Assembly (NCBI RefSeq): GCF_004664715.2
Contig: NC_051075.1
Span: 23,616,215 to 23,680,214 of the forward strand
From: Peromyscus leucopus
Taxonomy: Eukaryota > Chordata > Mammalia > Rodentia > Cricetidae
Direction: 5' to 3'
DNA: 64,000 bases
How positions within the stretch are numbered: position 1 is the stretch's first letter; each line of letters starts with the position of its first letter. The position numbers and the translations under genes are program-made. Under the pieces are notes generated by a model. The model was not told the origin of the DNA and searched no databases. It was given only the letters and a program-made list of their open reading frames with translations. Shown in pieces: positions 44,933-56,786 of this stretch.

Positions 44933-45225
44933 TGTAGTGGGTAGCCATTCCAGCTTGGATCTGGAATTTCCAACCCCCATTGAGACTCTGACAACTGTCA
45001 CGCAAGGGGAGGCGCCTAGAGACCCGAGATCTGGATGGGCCAGCGCTCTCTCAGTTCCGAGACCCTGGACGGTGGAGGTTGACCGAGCAGAGCTCAGGAG
45101 GACACCGCTGGACTTCGATACACCTTCCCCAGACCCCACAACCTACCTTTCCCTTTTTTGTAAGTTACCCACTAAATAAATCTTCCTTTTAACTACATGG
45201 AGTGGCCATAATAATTTCACCAATA
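44933..45225 (+). mobile_element. TG...TA LTR-like repeat, copy 3
   Basis: TGTAGTGGGTAGCCATTCC to TTTCACCAATA (293 bp), with ACTAAATAAATC about 60 bp before the end. Flanks are TATATA and TATATG, five of six matching. It is clearly homologous to the copies at 2971 and 20103. Confidence 0.7.
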
Positions 45226-45639
45226 TATATGTTTGTAGGGCCAACCAACACAGTATACTCACTAAACAACTTTAATTGAAGCATAGAATTTCAAAACCAA
45301 AAGAATAAGATTGTTCGGCATGTATAAGATATTCGGATATACATTATCCATGCTCAGATTACAGTACATAGTAATGCTGGTCTTTTCCCCTCCTGCTGAC
45401 TGGGATGTGGGTGGATGCTCGTAGCTGGAATGGTTTCTTAGACACAACAGGATCTGTGTATTAAAGACAGCAGAGCAACATGACAGGAGGAATCTGAGCC
45501 TCTCACAGCTACGTGAATACATGTGCACGCCTGCTCATCCCCACCCCCTCATGCGAGAGAAACTGACTTCCACTTTGCTTAAGCCATTTTATTTGGGTTC
45601 CTATTTTAGCAGTCAAATTATATACTCCTACGGCCATGG

Positions 45640-45790
45640 GATTTAGTTTCTGGCTCTGTCATTTACTACCAAAGGTATGTAACGATTCTGAGATGCCTTC
45701 ATCTGAAAATTTTAGCCTACCTTGTAGAGTATCACAAGAAATTAAATACACTAGGCAGCAAGTACTCAATAAATTGTAGCTGTTGCTGCT
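45640..45790 (-). mobile_element. MIR, antisense
   Basis: TTCTGGCTCTGTCATTTACTACC, TGCCTTCATCTGAAAAT and CTCAATAAATTGTAGCTGTTGC follow the complement of MIR. Confidence 0.6.
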
Positions 45791-45841
45791 ACTCTACTTA
45801 GTAACATTAAAAAAAAAAAAAAAAAAAAAAAAAAGCTGTGT

Positions 45842-46000
45842 TGTCGGGTGGTGGTCCACACTTTTAATCCCAGAAGTCAGGAGGCAGAGGCAGGCGGATC
45901 TGAGTCCAAGGTCAGCCTGGTCTACAGAGTGAGTTACAGGACAGCCAGGACTACACAGAGAAACCCTGTTCGAAAACCAAAACAAAACCAAAAAAAAAAA
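45842..46000 (+). mobile_element. B1 SINE in an older A-tract, with TSD
   Basis: TGTCGGGTGGTGGTCCACACTT to AGAAACCCTGTTCGAAAACC and an A-rich tail. AAAAAAGCTGTGT flanks it on both sides. The left copy ends a 26-A run (45809-45834). Confidence 0.9.
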
Positions 46001-46394
46001 AGCTGTGTCAAAAATAAGTCCAACCAACTAGAAATATTTTTAAAGTTTTATAACTTTGTGTAATATTATATAAAAGCCAAGGATTATTTAATCTGAACAA
46101 CTCTGATACAGAATAATTGTCTGCATTTTTATAGCAAGTGGGCCAGAAAGGTACATAAATTTGTTCAGAGTAACACAAGTAACTGGCAATACATGAATTA
46201 ATTATGTTCAGCCTCTTGCAAATCAATCAGAATGTTGTGTGACCGTGCATACTTGCATGAGAATTGTCCTGGATCCTTCCAACCCCAAACCACCTATAAT
46301 CCTGAAACACCCAAAGGTCAACACCCTAGAAAAGAGCCAGCCCCTCTCAAGAGGCTATCCTGTCACTCTCCTAGGTGTCCTTCCCATACTTTTT
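46001..46394. other. No recognised feature
   Basis: AT-rich sequence without a named repeat or coding frame. Confidence 0.35.
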
Positions 46395-46990
46395 TTTAAA
46401 CATAATTCTTTATTGACTCTGAGAATTTCCCATCATGCACCCCAATCTCACTCACCTCCCAACCCCTCCATATCCGCTTCTCACCCCTGCAGCATTTTCC
46501 CCCAAAAGAACACCCCCAAAAAAATTAATTAAAAAAAAAAGTCTCTCTCCTCCATCTTTCCAACGAATCTTCACTCATCCTAGTGGTATCAGGAGCTGCG
46601 GTGTGTCACACAGTCCACCCTTTTGTCCAATCACCCCACCCGTAAGATGCTCATTGCACGGAGTCATTGGTCTGGTTCAAGGCCTCTGGCTTCTGCTACA
46701 CCATCGTCACTGGACCCTCACCGAAACTCCTACTGGATATCCTGCTGATTGGCAGAGTCATGGAGATCCTGCAGCTATCGTTCCGCAGGACCAGTCCCTT
46801 CGTGCACTCCAGCAGGTCACAGATGGGGTAGATAGGGTGGGCCAACCCGAGGCCAGGATGAGGGTCTGAGTGATAGCTGAGCTGGTCACTGGGGCCACTG
46901 GACCACCTCCCTCAGGTAAGGGGTGGAACCAGCTCTCTTAGGCCCATGCCATCAGGGTCATCTTCCCTTTGCCTGTGGTGAGAGGTGGGA
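46395..46990 (-). repeat. Rodent interspersed repeat, possibly L1-related
   Basis: TTCTTTATTGACTCTGAGAATTTCCC, GAGTCATTGGTCTGGTTCAAGG, GACCAGTCCCTTCGTGCACTCCAGC recall a repeat common in rodent genomes. I cannot assign it firmly. A 144-codon plus frame in it is not a gene. Confidence 0.4.
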
Positions 46991-47267
46991 TCCTTCTCAT
47001 ACTTTACAAAGCCCTCTTCATTGAGATGATACAAATGGCTTCCATGTGTATAAGGGGAGCATCTAGGTACACAGTACTTCAGCTACCTGGAACCATCATC
47101 CTAACATCCTCCTCCGAATTCCTCCATGGTCTCAAAGTTTCCCTTTTCTATTCACACAGCCAAGGTCTTAACAGAGAAGTAGCTACCCGAGAATGCTGCT
47201 TGTATTTTCCTTCATAGCCTGCTATAAACTGTCTTGCATATGCACATATACTATACATACAGGACCT

Positions 47268-47480
47268 GGAGAGATGGCTTAGCAGTTAAAAAGCACTGGA
47301 TGCTCTTCTAGAGGACAAAGGTTCGATTCCCAGCACCCACAGGGCAGCTGACCGTGAATGGTCTGTAACTACAGGGCCCAGGGAATCTGATGCCCTCTTA
47401 TGGAATCCAATAATATTGCATGTCCAGTAGTACACAGATGAAGGCAAAACATCCATACACACACACGCCAAAAAAAAAAA
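47268..47480 (+). mobile_element. B2-type SINE
   Basis: GGACCTGGAGAGATGGCTTAGC, AAAAGCACTGGATGCTCTTC, GATTCCCAGCACCCACAGG, GAATCTGATGCCCTCTTATGG and a CATACACACACAC tail. Confidence 0.85.
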
Positions 47481-47599
47481 CCCTCCAAAAATTTGGTATT
47501 TATATATGTGTGTAATGTGTTTATATGTATATGTACACATATGTCCATGAAATTATATTATTTCTTCTTGTATTATTTATAAGCTTTAAATGAAATGAT

Positions 47600-48560
47600 T
47601 ACTTTTGATTCTTAATTTTTTTTTAAGCAAAGCAATCTATTAACAAGAAGTAAAAGCTCCACACAGCAGCCTCAGGTCTTCACACGAGTCAGCGGAAGTC
47701 CAGCTACTCTGTGAAACAGAGGTAATCAAATGCCTCCAAATATTTAATTTCCTATTCCAGGAATGTGAACAGGTGTAATTAAAATAACACTTTTTTTAAT
47801 TAAGTGACCTCTCTTGACCAACCATCTGTGAATAATTCAGGTTTCCCCCTTATTATTACTGTAAAATTAAAACGAGGTCGTATAAACAGGAAGATCCCCT
47901 TTAACTGTCTTTAAGCACCAGCAATATATATTTTCCACCAGTTAAAATCCTTAATGATACAAAGAGGCTGTCAAGCATAACTTCCCCAATTCATTTGCCT
48001 GAAACCATCAATATTTTATCATGCCCTTGCAGTTGGCTTTAATTTAACAGTCCAGGTTACTAATCAAACAAAACACCCAAGTCATTAAAAGTTAGCATGC
48101 CATTTAGAAAGTGCATTTCACGTTTATTAAAATATCTTTCATGCAGCCATTAGAAACCTAAAGTTTTAATTACAATCAGATATTTAGCTCTACTCCAGTT
48201 ATGGATGGGGCACTCTCTTGCAACTGCCCTGATTAATCTTCCTGACCGAGTTCATCCATTACCTTCTGAAATTATTTTTCTCTCAACTCCTTCAGAATTC
48301 ATCTTTCTACCCAACCCACCACCAATACAGAGAATGTATTTTTAAGGTGTGCAAAATAACCACCCCAAAGATAACCCATTTAAAAGATTTCATTTCAAAT
48401 GTAATTTACCTTTCATAAACTATCTAAGAGGTGTCATTCAGCAAGGCAAATTGAAATTGAGAATTCGCTCTCTGTATCTTTATTGTCAATTTTCATTATT
48501 TCTTTTTTCTTTCTAATGATGGGGAAAATTCAATGAGCATTTTCTTATAATTTTCTAACA
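47600..48560. other. Candidate conserved non-coding element
   Basis: Nearly 1 kb, AT-rich and free of recognisable repeats, with many homeodomain-type cores: AATTTAATTAAGTG-like runs near 47790-47805, CTTTAATTTAAC, TTTTAATTACAATC, CCTGATTAATCTTCC. It also has TTTATCATGCC and CATTTCACG. No open frame is convincing. Texture resembles distal developmental enhancers. Conservation is inferred and was not tested. Confidence 0.45.
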
Positions 48561-50622
48561 AAGTGATTCAACTAAGTGTTACTTTTGTTTGGTTTTCCTA
48601 CCTGGACTTCCGCTAACATTCCGTGTAGGCTGTGGCCAATATGTAAAATCAAATTTTGTGCTAAATCTGGATCCTGTGAATTACAGCATTTAAACCTTCC
48701 ATCACACACCAATACATGCACCAAAATACATCTTAGATGGGGTTTAGCTCTGACCGTGACTATGGGCTCACTTTTATCTTAAAACTCCTTGATAGTTCCT
48801 TTTAAAAATGTGTTTGAACACCATAAATTTCTCTTTTTTAAGCCTAATCTTTTTATCCATGGCTTATCATAAACAGAAAAAAAAAAAGAATTGGATTGGT
48901 TTGGATTGGTACCTTGAACACAGTCAGGAAATGTCTCTAGGCAAATCTGCTGATTGGCTGTCTGTTTTCCATGTGACTATAACATGACATCGGTTTTCTT
49001 CAAGGATCATAGTTCCCAGTTTCCCTGGCCTTCCATGTTTCCCCAGCCACTTCTGTGGCCTTCTAGCATCATTCACAGGCTCCTCAAGGTCTTCCCACTT
49101 TAACCTAGGCCCAGTCACAAAGCCAATATCAAACGTGTGCTTTACAGTCCTCGGACCACAGCCCACTCCCGGCTACAAAATTCTTCCCCAGTTGTCTTCT
49201 TGCTGTTCACTGGCCAGCTTAAAGCAATCCTCATCATATCTCATGATCCTGTGAGTCACGGATTTGTTCCCTGAGGCATCAGCTGCCATGAGGACACTGA
49301 TACTCGTGGGTAGGCTGGTTGGTGACTACCAGATGGCTTCCTTTGTGTGCTTGTCAAGATCACAGGTAGAGGGCTATGCTCTGCAGAGTCAGCTAACACT
49401 CAGACTCCAGCATGGCCATCTCTGGCTATGTTTTTACAAAGCCTTCCAAGGAAAAAGAAATTGAAGCTGCCTGTCTTTTGTGACCTGGGCTCAGAAGGGG
49501 ACACATTTGACCATCTTCTGTCAGCCAAACACTTCGTGTATCCAAGATCTAGGAAAACAGACATGGATTTTGTTGTCAATAAGAGATGTGTCAAAACAAA
49601 ACAAAACAAACAAACAAACAAAAACCCACCTTTCCAGCCATCATTAATCTACCACAAGTTCTACAAGCTAAGTATTCTTACTTTTATTCCTGTTTTACAG
49701 ATGAGTAAGTTAGGGAAGAATGAAGAAAACCAGTTTGCCCCAAATCTGAACCACTTGAAGTCCACTAGGGTAGAACCAACGTTCCCACTTAACACTCCAT
49801 CTGGTTACTAAAACTCTATCACTGTCTAGAAAATCAAACCATGTGCCCATGTGGCCCTGTTTTTCATCAGCCACAATTCAAGCTTCCTCCTTTCTCTTCA
49901 TCCACGCTCTCAGGGAGATTTCTGAACATTGTGTCTCATGAGTGTATATAAAGGAGCAAATGATCACAGGCTACAAGGGTCTCCTGAAGGCAAAGCCCGG
50001 TCCCATTCACGAAAGTGTATGTGACAATCTCAGTCTGACAACATGACGACTCAGAGGTGAAGAAAATAATGAGAGGACCTGCTCCTCTCAGCCAAGATGG
50101 GAACACTGCTCGGTGAAGATGAAGTGACAGGGGCCGTGGGGAGCAAATGGACTTTGTCATCCTGAAGTGGTAGCCGTGAGGGAAGAGAAGCTGCCACTGG
50201 AGGAAGGTGACAGAGCGGACAGATCCTATGGTGAGGGGACCTCGGGCTGTGGATCTATGTGTGAGGAAAGATTATGCAGGAGGGGGGGGGCTTTTTAAAA
50301 ATAAAGGTCTCCCCAGGAGAACCTGGGAAGAACGGGAGAAGCAAGACAAGTGGCGAGGAGGAACCACCATATTTGCCCGTGAAACAAATGATCTCAAAGT
50401 GATTTTAGCCACTAAAAACAGGGTCCTGGTTGCTATGGGGCAAAAAAAATGCAGCTAGGTCTCAGTTAGGTTCTCTGTTTTGTAGTCCATTACAAGGTTA
50501 CAGTGAAGGTGTTGGCCCAGGGTCTACAGTCTCATCTGCGAGTCTACCTTGGGAAGGATCTACTTCCACACTCCGTGCGGTTGGCATACTTAGTTCCATC
50601 CAGGTTGTTGGCCAAAGACTGT
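48561..50622. other. No recognised gene; MIR trace
   Basis: A short MIR-like segment (TTTTATTCCTGTTTTACAGATGAGTAAG) lies near 49680-49760. A 154-codon plus frame (49347-49811) crosses an (AAAC)n tract and the MIR, so I do not call it. Confidence 0.35.
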
Positions 50623-50999
50623 TGCTGTGGATATCGCTCTGTATAAACAAAATGCTGATTGCCCAATAGCCAGGCAGGAAATATAAGCAGGACAAGCAGA
50701 GAAGAGAATTCTGGGAACAGGAAGGCTGAGTCAGGAGACGCTGCCAGCCACTGACATGAGTACCAACATATAAGATACTGGTAAACCACGAGCTATGTGG
50801 CAAGGTATAGATTGATAGAAATGGGTTAATTTAAGATAGAAGAACTAGATAACAAGAAGCCTGCCACGGCCATACAGTTTGTAAGCAATATAAGTCTCTG
50901 TGTGTTTACTTGGTTGGGTCTGAGCGGCTGTGGGACTGGACAGTGAGAGAGATTTGTCCTGACCATGGGCCAGGCAGGACCAGGAAAACTCTAGCTACA
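50623..50999 (+). mobile_element. Class II solo LTR with perfect TSD
   Basis: TGCTGTGGATATCGCTCTG to AAACTCTAGCTACA (377 bp), with the perfect 6-bp repeat GACTGT on both sides (50617-50622 and 51000-51005). It shares GCTGATTG, AATAGCCAGGCAGGAAATATA and GAAATGGGTTAATTTAAG with the LTR at 55879. Confidence 0.9.
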
Positions 51000-51529
51000 G
51001 ACTGTCCTCTTCATTGCCAGGTACTCTGCCCCACCCCTACCCCCAAAGTATGAAGGCTGGGAGAGTGATGGTCTGCAAACACTCTGGAGGTGCCAGGCTT
51101 TTTAACCTATGGTATTGACATCCCCATCACTCTTATCATAACCTATTGGTCAAAAACGAGTCACCCTGCCTATTCGACACTCAAGGAGCGGAGATTACAT
51201 GAGGGTGTGATGATTAAGAGTCGGGGATCACATAGGATCAGTTAGAAGCCATGCACAAGATCCATCTCAAAGTCCCAGAGAGGCCGGCTTCATGTGCTAC
51301 AGGACAATGCTAGAGAGTCAGCTCTGCCTCTGAGATGCTCTAATTCAGGGCAAGGGACTAGAGCTGTCGGCTCCCATATCCAGTGGTCCGGTCCACATCA
51401 GGTCAGTGAGGCACAAACTCTCAGGCACTTCCAGCAACTTGTGCACCCGTAGGCTCAAAGGGAAGATGCAATCACCTGAAGAATAAATGTGAAGAAAGAG
51501 ATCTGTGGTCATTTCCTTCCTCTGGCCTG
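51000..51529. other. No recognised feature
   Basis: Apart from the solo-LTR duplication at its left edge nothing was recognised. Confidence 0.35.
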
Positions 51530-51587
51530 GCCCTTGTGGAGGTATTTCAGACAAACACTGTACCACTGAGCTACATCCCAACCCCAA
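51530..51587 (-). mobile_element. ID-type SINE, antisense
   Basis: ACACTGTACCACTGAGCTACATCCCAACCCC is the complement of the tRNA-Ala-like ID head. The A-tail side is truncated. Confidence 0.65.
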
Positions 51588-52664
51588 TACAAGTATTTCA
51601 GAAGCCAACCAAAAATTCTAGTGCCTCCCATAGATCCCTAATGTTATTTAAAAAAAAAAAAAAAGTGCAATCACTTTAAAAAGCACTGTTGTGCTGGGTA
51701 AGTCAGATCCAGCCCTAGCCTGTGCCATTGGGCAGCAAGGCCATTGTCCCAGCCTATGCCCTGCCAAGTTTCAAATACCTGTCTTAAGAGAGAGCACTCC
51801 TCTGTCTCCTATTTGCATGGGAAATAAATCACACTAGCCATGCTGAAACCTTGCATAATTTTAACATTAAATTTCATTTATAGTTCTCCTTATTATATTA
51901 CGCACTCTTGGCTCTAGAAGTTCTTCCAGCTGACCTTCTCTCATGTGGTCATACAAGTGACCTGTATGTACTGTTCTCCTCTGCAGCAGAGAACAGTACC
52001 CGCTGACCACCTTCCCTCGAAAGCCTTCACTGTTAGAGCCCGCTGCGGGGCTGCCTGACTGGCCTTCAAGCATCTAGTAATCATATTTGCTTGAATCACT
52101 TCCTCTCATGCCCTTCATTGTCCGATTTCGGGCAAGTGTATGGCTTCCTTTTGAATCTACTCGGTATTTTTCTTGCTCTCTGGTCTTCTAGAGCTAAATC
52201 AAACACGTAAACTTTCTGGGTGATTTTGAAGGATTGCATTCTTCCTATGATAAAGGCAGAGATGCAGACGGTAGAGCGAGACCACTGATGTGCCGAAATA
52301 GGTGGCCTACATTGATGCACGCCAGGCATTCTGGGTTCTCTTGAGAGCAGGGCGTCTGTGAAAGCCATTGATAGTCAAATGGCTCCATCTAGTGCCCGAG
52401 ACTGGTATCAACAGCTACAAGAAAGGACTGGAGAAAACGGTAAATCAATACCAGTGCAAAATGACAGCCGCAGCAACAAGCCAGGCCATTTACTAACGAT
52501 GGGTCAGTGGCCAGGGAACCACAACTCTTAGTCCATTGACCAGGCCATTGGGGCAGCTTAACAAACAACAGAGTTTTTGAGAGAGAAGCTGGCCTTGTCC
52601 TGAATGTGGGAGGCCCCACTGAGGTCTGGGGTGAGAGCAGAATCAATATAATGTAATCATAACC
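51588..52664. other. No recognised feature
   Basis: An A-run lies at 51651-51664. Minus frames at 51867-52073 and 52096-52368 have no domain. Nothing else was recognised. Confidence 0.35.
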
Positions 52665-52740
52665 ACAGCATGAGGCAGGTATTATCATCCCCTTTGTACA
52701 GAAAGGCTACCATTTTACCCTAGGGTTACAGGTCAGACTG
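52665..52740 (-). mobile_element. MIR fragment
   Basis: GCATGAGGCAGGTATTATCATCCCCTTTGTACAGAAAGG is the MIR core. The orientation call is weak. Confidence 0.45.
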
Positions 52741-52747
52741 CTCCACA

Positions 52748-52925
52748 GAGGATGCATGGCACACTGCCTCCCATGCACCACTCCCAGAGAGGATGCATGG
52801 CACACTGTCTCTCATGCACTACTCCAGAGAGGATGCATGGCACACTGTCTCTCATGCACTACTCCAGAGAGGATGCATGGAACACTGTCTCTCATGCACT
52901 ACTCCCAGAGAGGATGCTCAGCAAC
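52748..52925. repeat. 40-bp minisatellite, about four units
   Basis: Units of 41, 40, 40 and 41 bp start at 52748, 52789, 52829 and 52869, each with GAGGATGCATGG and CTCATGCACTACTCC. A partial fifth unit follows. Because 40 is not a multiple of three, the peptide MHGTL... appears in turn in all three plus frames, which creates spurious overlapping ORFs. Confidence 0.92.
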
Positions 52926-53479
52926 TTTGTCAATCCTCTCTCTTATCGATTGCCAGGGGCAAGACCAGGAAGCTCAGTCTATTCTGTAAAACACAGCTCT
53001 GCAGAAAGATACCCAAACTGGAATCTGCAAGTCCTGGGACATAAAAGGACTCAGTGGCCGATGAATTTCTTGCAATTCCATTTGAATGCTTTCTCTTGTC
53101 GTAATTGTTGTCCTGCCTTTAGATCAGGCACTCCTTGGAACCACAGCTAGCGTCTCCATATGCCACAGTAGTGATAAATTAATACTGACCACTGACTGCA
53201 TCCAGGGTGCAGCGAAAGGTCCTTCCTCACACTACATTTCTTTGCCGTGATAAAGTTGCAGGCACTGGCACAGAAGCCTGCCTCACAGGAAAGAAGAGGA
53301 GATCAGAATACAAAGAACAGGGAAAGTGCCAGGATTAAGCCCCTTTCAGACTTGGGCTGACCACTGTCACTTGGCCAATACACTCCCTTCTTTAACTAAC
53401 CAGCACACATCGTAAGAAAAACACAGAAATAGAGAGAAGAGGTAAAGGCAAAGGTGCTCGTTTTTCTAAACGCTAAGAC
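52926..53479. other. No recognised feature
   Basis: No named repeat or credible coding frame. Confidence 0.35.
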
Positions 53480-53850
53480 TGTTGTTATCAGTTACTTTTC
53501 TCACCGCTGTGACAAATAGACAAAAACAGCCACGTAAGGAAGAGTTGGTTTGGGCTCACGGTTGGTGGATTGGTTTGCGCTCACGGTTGGTGGGTATCGT
53601 CCATCATGGTGGGCAAGGCATAACAGCGGAACGTGAGATGGGAGCTGCGTCGTGTTCAAGCAGGAATGAATGATGGCATTCTGTTCATTTCTTCCTTTTA
53701 TTCAGTCCAGGGCCCCACGCAATGATGCTGCCCACATTCAGGGTGGGTCTCCCCACTTCAGTTAAATCTTCCCAGAAATGCCCTCACAGACACGAGTAGA
53801 TGTTTGTCTCCTAGGCAGTTACAAATCTCACCAAGTTAGCAAGCTTAGCC
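53480..53850 (-). repeat. Rodent interspersed repeat, URR1/RMER-like, antisense
   Basis: TCAGTTACTTTTCTCACCGCTG, CATCATGGTGGGCAAGGC, CATTCAGGGTGGGTCTCCCC and TCACCAAGTTAGCAAGC are in the order of the complement. A 27-bp segment with GCTCACGGTTGGTGG is duplicated at 53542-53591. Confidence 0.65.
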
Positions 53851-54381
53851 ATGGCAAAGACTTTTGATGCAAAGTGGAGAGTTTATAGAGCATTACCTTT
53901 TCATATATGTAAGTTATTCTTAACTCAGCGGCTAAGTCTATTAGGTAAATGAGTCAATGGGGTGATTAGAGAAATAAATAAGACAGTGTTTTATTATTGT
54001 GCTTGTATCCTGGTGCCACTGAAAACTCAGAGCAGGGCCCACAGAGTCATAGTTGGCTGTGGCTACACGGATCAGATTCTAGGACAAACCCAAGTGGCAT
54101 GGGCTGATGATGAATTCAGTGGTTCACAATCAACAAAACAGGTTTAAGAGGTTCCAGAAAGTTGCCAGTGTACTTGTGGCATTGTCTTTTGAGGGTCCTT
54201 AAGAAACCACGAATTTGCAAGATTTCTGCCTATGCTAAAGGACAATTCTTTGCCCTGGAATTCAACTTTATCAGTGAACCCTAATGAGAGTGAGAATAAT
54301 TGATGGAGAAGGACAAAAGAAGGCTATGCATCCCGTGTATGAAAATGTCTGTCCAGATGGAAGGAAATTATAATATTAGCA
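53851..54381. other. No recognised feature
   Basis: No named repeat or credible coding frame. Confidence 0.35.
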
Positions 54382-54843
54382 TGCTGTGGAATATTACTTT
54401 AACTATGTAAAGGTGTGTTGCATTTGTTTATGCCACATTTGTTTAACTATGTAAAGATGTGTTGCGTTTGTTTTACCTTACCTGCCTAAGGCACCTGATG
54501 GATGTAATAAAAAGCTGAATGTCCACTAGCTAGGCAGAGAAAGGATAGGTGCAGCTGGCAGGCAGACAGAAAAAGGAGGAGGAGGAATCTAGGCTTGGGA
54601 GAGGAGAGACTGAAGGCCAGACAGGCAGTCACCAGACAGACAGACAGACACTGAGTAGGACATACAGAATGAAAGAAAGGTAAAAGGCCCAAAGGTAAAA
54701 CATAGATGAAGAGAAACAGGTTACATTAAGTTATAAGAGCTAGTGGGACAAGCCTAAGATGAGGCCGAGCACTCAGAACTCATAAGAAGTGTCCATGTCA
54801 TGATTTGTGAGCTGGTTGGTGGCCCAAAAGAAAGCCTGCTACA
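54382..54843 (+). mobile_element. RMER17/MYSERV-like solo LTR
   Basis: TGCTGTGGAATATTACTTTAAC to AAGAAAGCCTGCTACA (462 bp). TTTGTTTAACTATGTAAAG, CCTGCCTAAGGCACCTGATGG and GGAGAGGAGAGACTGAAGG are family hallmarks. Flanks TTAGCA and CTAACA match at four of six bases, so the duplication has decayed. Confidence 0.75.
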
Positions 54844-55024
54844 CTAACAAATACCATCTTATTTATTATTATTGGGTATTATTATCAAATGAAATTATGA
54901 ACTACAGAGAGGATGAAAAGACACAGAAACCACAAGGACCACAAGTGGAGGCCAGCTGAAGCTACATAGGGAGTTCCAGGCACTTCCTGGTCAACTAATG
55001 AGATGCTTTCAAGGTAAACTTTTA

Positions 55025-55112
55025 AGAGCGGGGATGTCACTCAATGGTAGAGTGCTTGCCTAGCATCTGTGAGATCCTGAATTCAATTCCACTACTGCCC
55101 CCCAAGAAGGAA
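55025..55112 (+). mobile_element. ID-type SINE
   Basis: AGCGGGGATGTCACTCAATGG, TAGAGTGCTTGCCTAGCATC and TTCAATTCCACTACTGCCCCCC are the tRNA-derived ID body with box A and box B regions. The A-tail is short and degenerate. Confidence 0.75.
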
Positions 55113-55294
55113 TACTCGAACTCACACACATATTGGAGAAACTATTCATAGTTCCCTGATACTCATTTTCCCTTCTTCCCTGTAGTTAGTAAAAGTCCTC
55201 ACATGTTATCTAGTGCCTGCATTTTGCAGCCTCCTTTGCCACTGGGCATGGTCATGTGACCACATTCTGCCTGTGGAGAGGTAAACAAAGAGAC

Positions 55295-55640
55295 TATACA
55301 GATGCTCCTCCGCTTACAAAGGGGTCACATTCCCGATAAACTCACAGCAAGTTGGAACTAGCTTAAGTTGAAAATGCACTTATTATGCCTGACTTACTGA
55401 ACATCAGAGCATGACCCACCTAGCCTTTCGTACAAATGACCGGAACAATCACATTCGCCTACATCTGGGCAAAAGTACCCAACACGCAGAGCCTACTTTA
55501 CAGCCAAGTATTGGAATTTCCGTGTAATTTATGGAATACTGAACTGCAAGGGGAAAGCAGGCTGGCTGCATGGGTGTTTGCCATACTGTACACAGCAGGA
55601 GGTACAGATGGGAGTTTGGTAGACATGATGGGACATAAGG
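55295..55640 (+). mobile_element. Tigger-like DNA transposon fossil
   Basis: CAGATGCTCCTCCGCTTAC, GGGGTCACATTCCCGATAAACTC, AGTTGAAAATGCACTTA, GAACATCAGAGCATGACCC and GAATTTCCGTGTAATTTATGG follow an old mammalian TcMar-Tigger-type repeat. The open frame at 55436-55693 is part of it. Confidence 0.55.
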
Positions 55641-55878
55641 AAACAAAACACAACATCCTAAAAAAGAAAAACTGGCAACAGAGCACACTGTAGAAAATCA
55701 ATCCTTTCCTTTTGTGCTCCAAAGGCTTCACTGGAGGCCGTGGATCAAGCCACCAACCAGCATCGAGAGAAAGAATCACCAGCTTGGAGAGGATCAAAGG
55801 TTGAGTTTTAAGGCATGATTTTACTGTGTGTGTATATGGCCTCCAAACCATCATAAAATGGAAAAATTGTGGCCAAAC

Positions 55879-56204
55879 TGCTCTGGATGATTGATTGATA
55901 AATAAAACGCTGATTGGCCAGTAGCCAGACAGAAAGTATAGGCAGGACAAAGAGAGAGGAGAAATCTGGGAAGTGGAAAGCTGAGGAGAGAAGATGCCAG
56001 CCCACTGTCCAGGGAACAGCATGTAAAGGCAGCAGGTAAAGCCACAGAATATGTGGCGACATATAGATCAACAGAAATGGGCTGAGTTAAGTGTAAGAGC
56101 TAGACAGTGGTAGGTCTGAGCTAATGGCCCGGCAGTTTAATTAATATGAGCTTCTGAGTGATTATTTTATAAGCGGTTGTGGGGTCCGTGGGGCTCCAGC
56201 TACA
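55879..56204 (+). mobile_element. Class II solo LTR with perfect TSD
   Basis: TGCTCTGGATGATTGATTG to GGGCTCCAGCTACA (326 bp), with the perfect 6-bp repeat CCAAAC (55873-55878 and 56205-56210). Similar in layout to the LTR at 50623. Confidence 0.9.
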
Positions 56205-56318
56205 CCAAACTATTGTCAGTTTGAAGCTGTCTCTCTGCAATTTCTCATCTTGGTCTCATAAATTTCCCGCCCGTCCTCTTACCTCTTTCTCAGAGCTGGA
56301 AACCCAAGGAAGCATTGA

Positions 56319-56786
56319 TATTGTTGTTGGGGTTTTTGCTCTTTGGTTGGGGGGCCCTCCACCCAACTCCCAGATAAATCACTCACAGAGGCTTATTCTT
56401 AATTATGAATGCCCAGCCTTAGCTTGGCTTAGTTTCTTGCCAGCTTTCCTTAAACTATCTCATTTATCTTTTGCCTCTGGGCTTTTCCCGTTCTCTAACT
56501 TCTATAAATCTTACTCTTACTCCATGGCTTGCTGTGTAGCTGAGTGACTGACCCCTGGAGTCTGCCTCCTTCTCTGGCTCCTAGATCTCTCCTCCCAATT
56601 TTCTCTTTCTATATATTCTCTCTTGCCTGCCCGCCCCACCTATCCTTTCTCCTGCCTTGCTATTGGCCATTCAGTTCTTTATTAGGTCAACAGGTGTTTT
56701 ACACAGGCACAGTAACACAGCTTCACAGAGTTAAACAAATGCAACATAAACAAAAGTAACACACCTTAAAATAATATTCTACTACA
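56319..56786 (-). mobile_element. RMER17/MYSERV-like solo LTR, antisense, with perfect TSD
   Basis: On the minus strand it runs from TGTAGTAGAATATTATTTTAAGG at 56786 to AACAACAATA at 56319. The perfect 6-bp CATTGA lies on both sides (56313-56318 and 56787-56792). It shares TGCATTTGTTTAACTCTGTGAAGC and AATAAGCCTCTGTGAGTG with the copy at 30072. Confidence 0.85.

Noticed and set aside
46435..46869. 144-codon ORF
   Set aside because: It lies within a rodent interspersed repeat and crosses an A-run.
52748..52925. Possible CRISPR-like or coding repeat array
   Set aside because: Units are contiguous with no unique spacers, and the genome is mammalian. It is a minisatellite.
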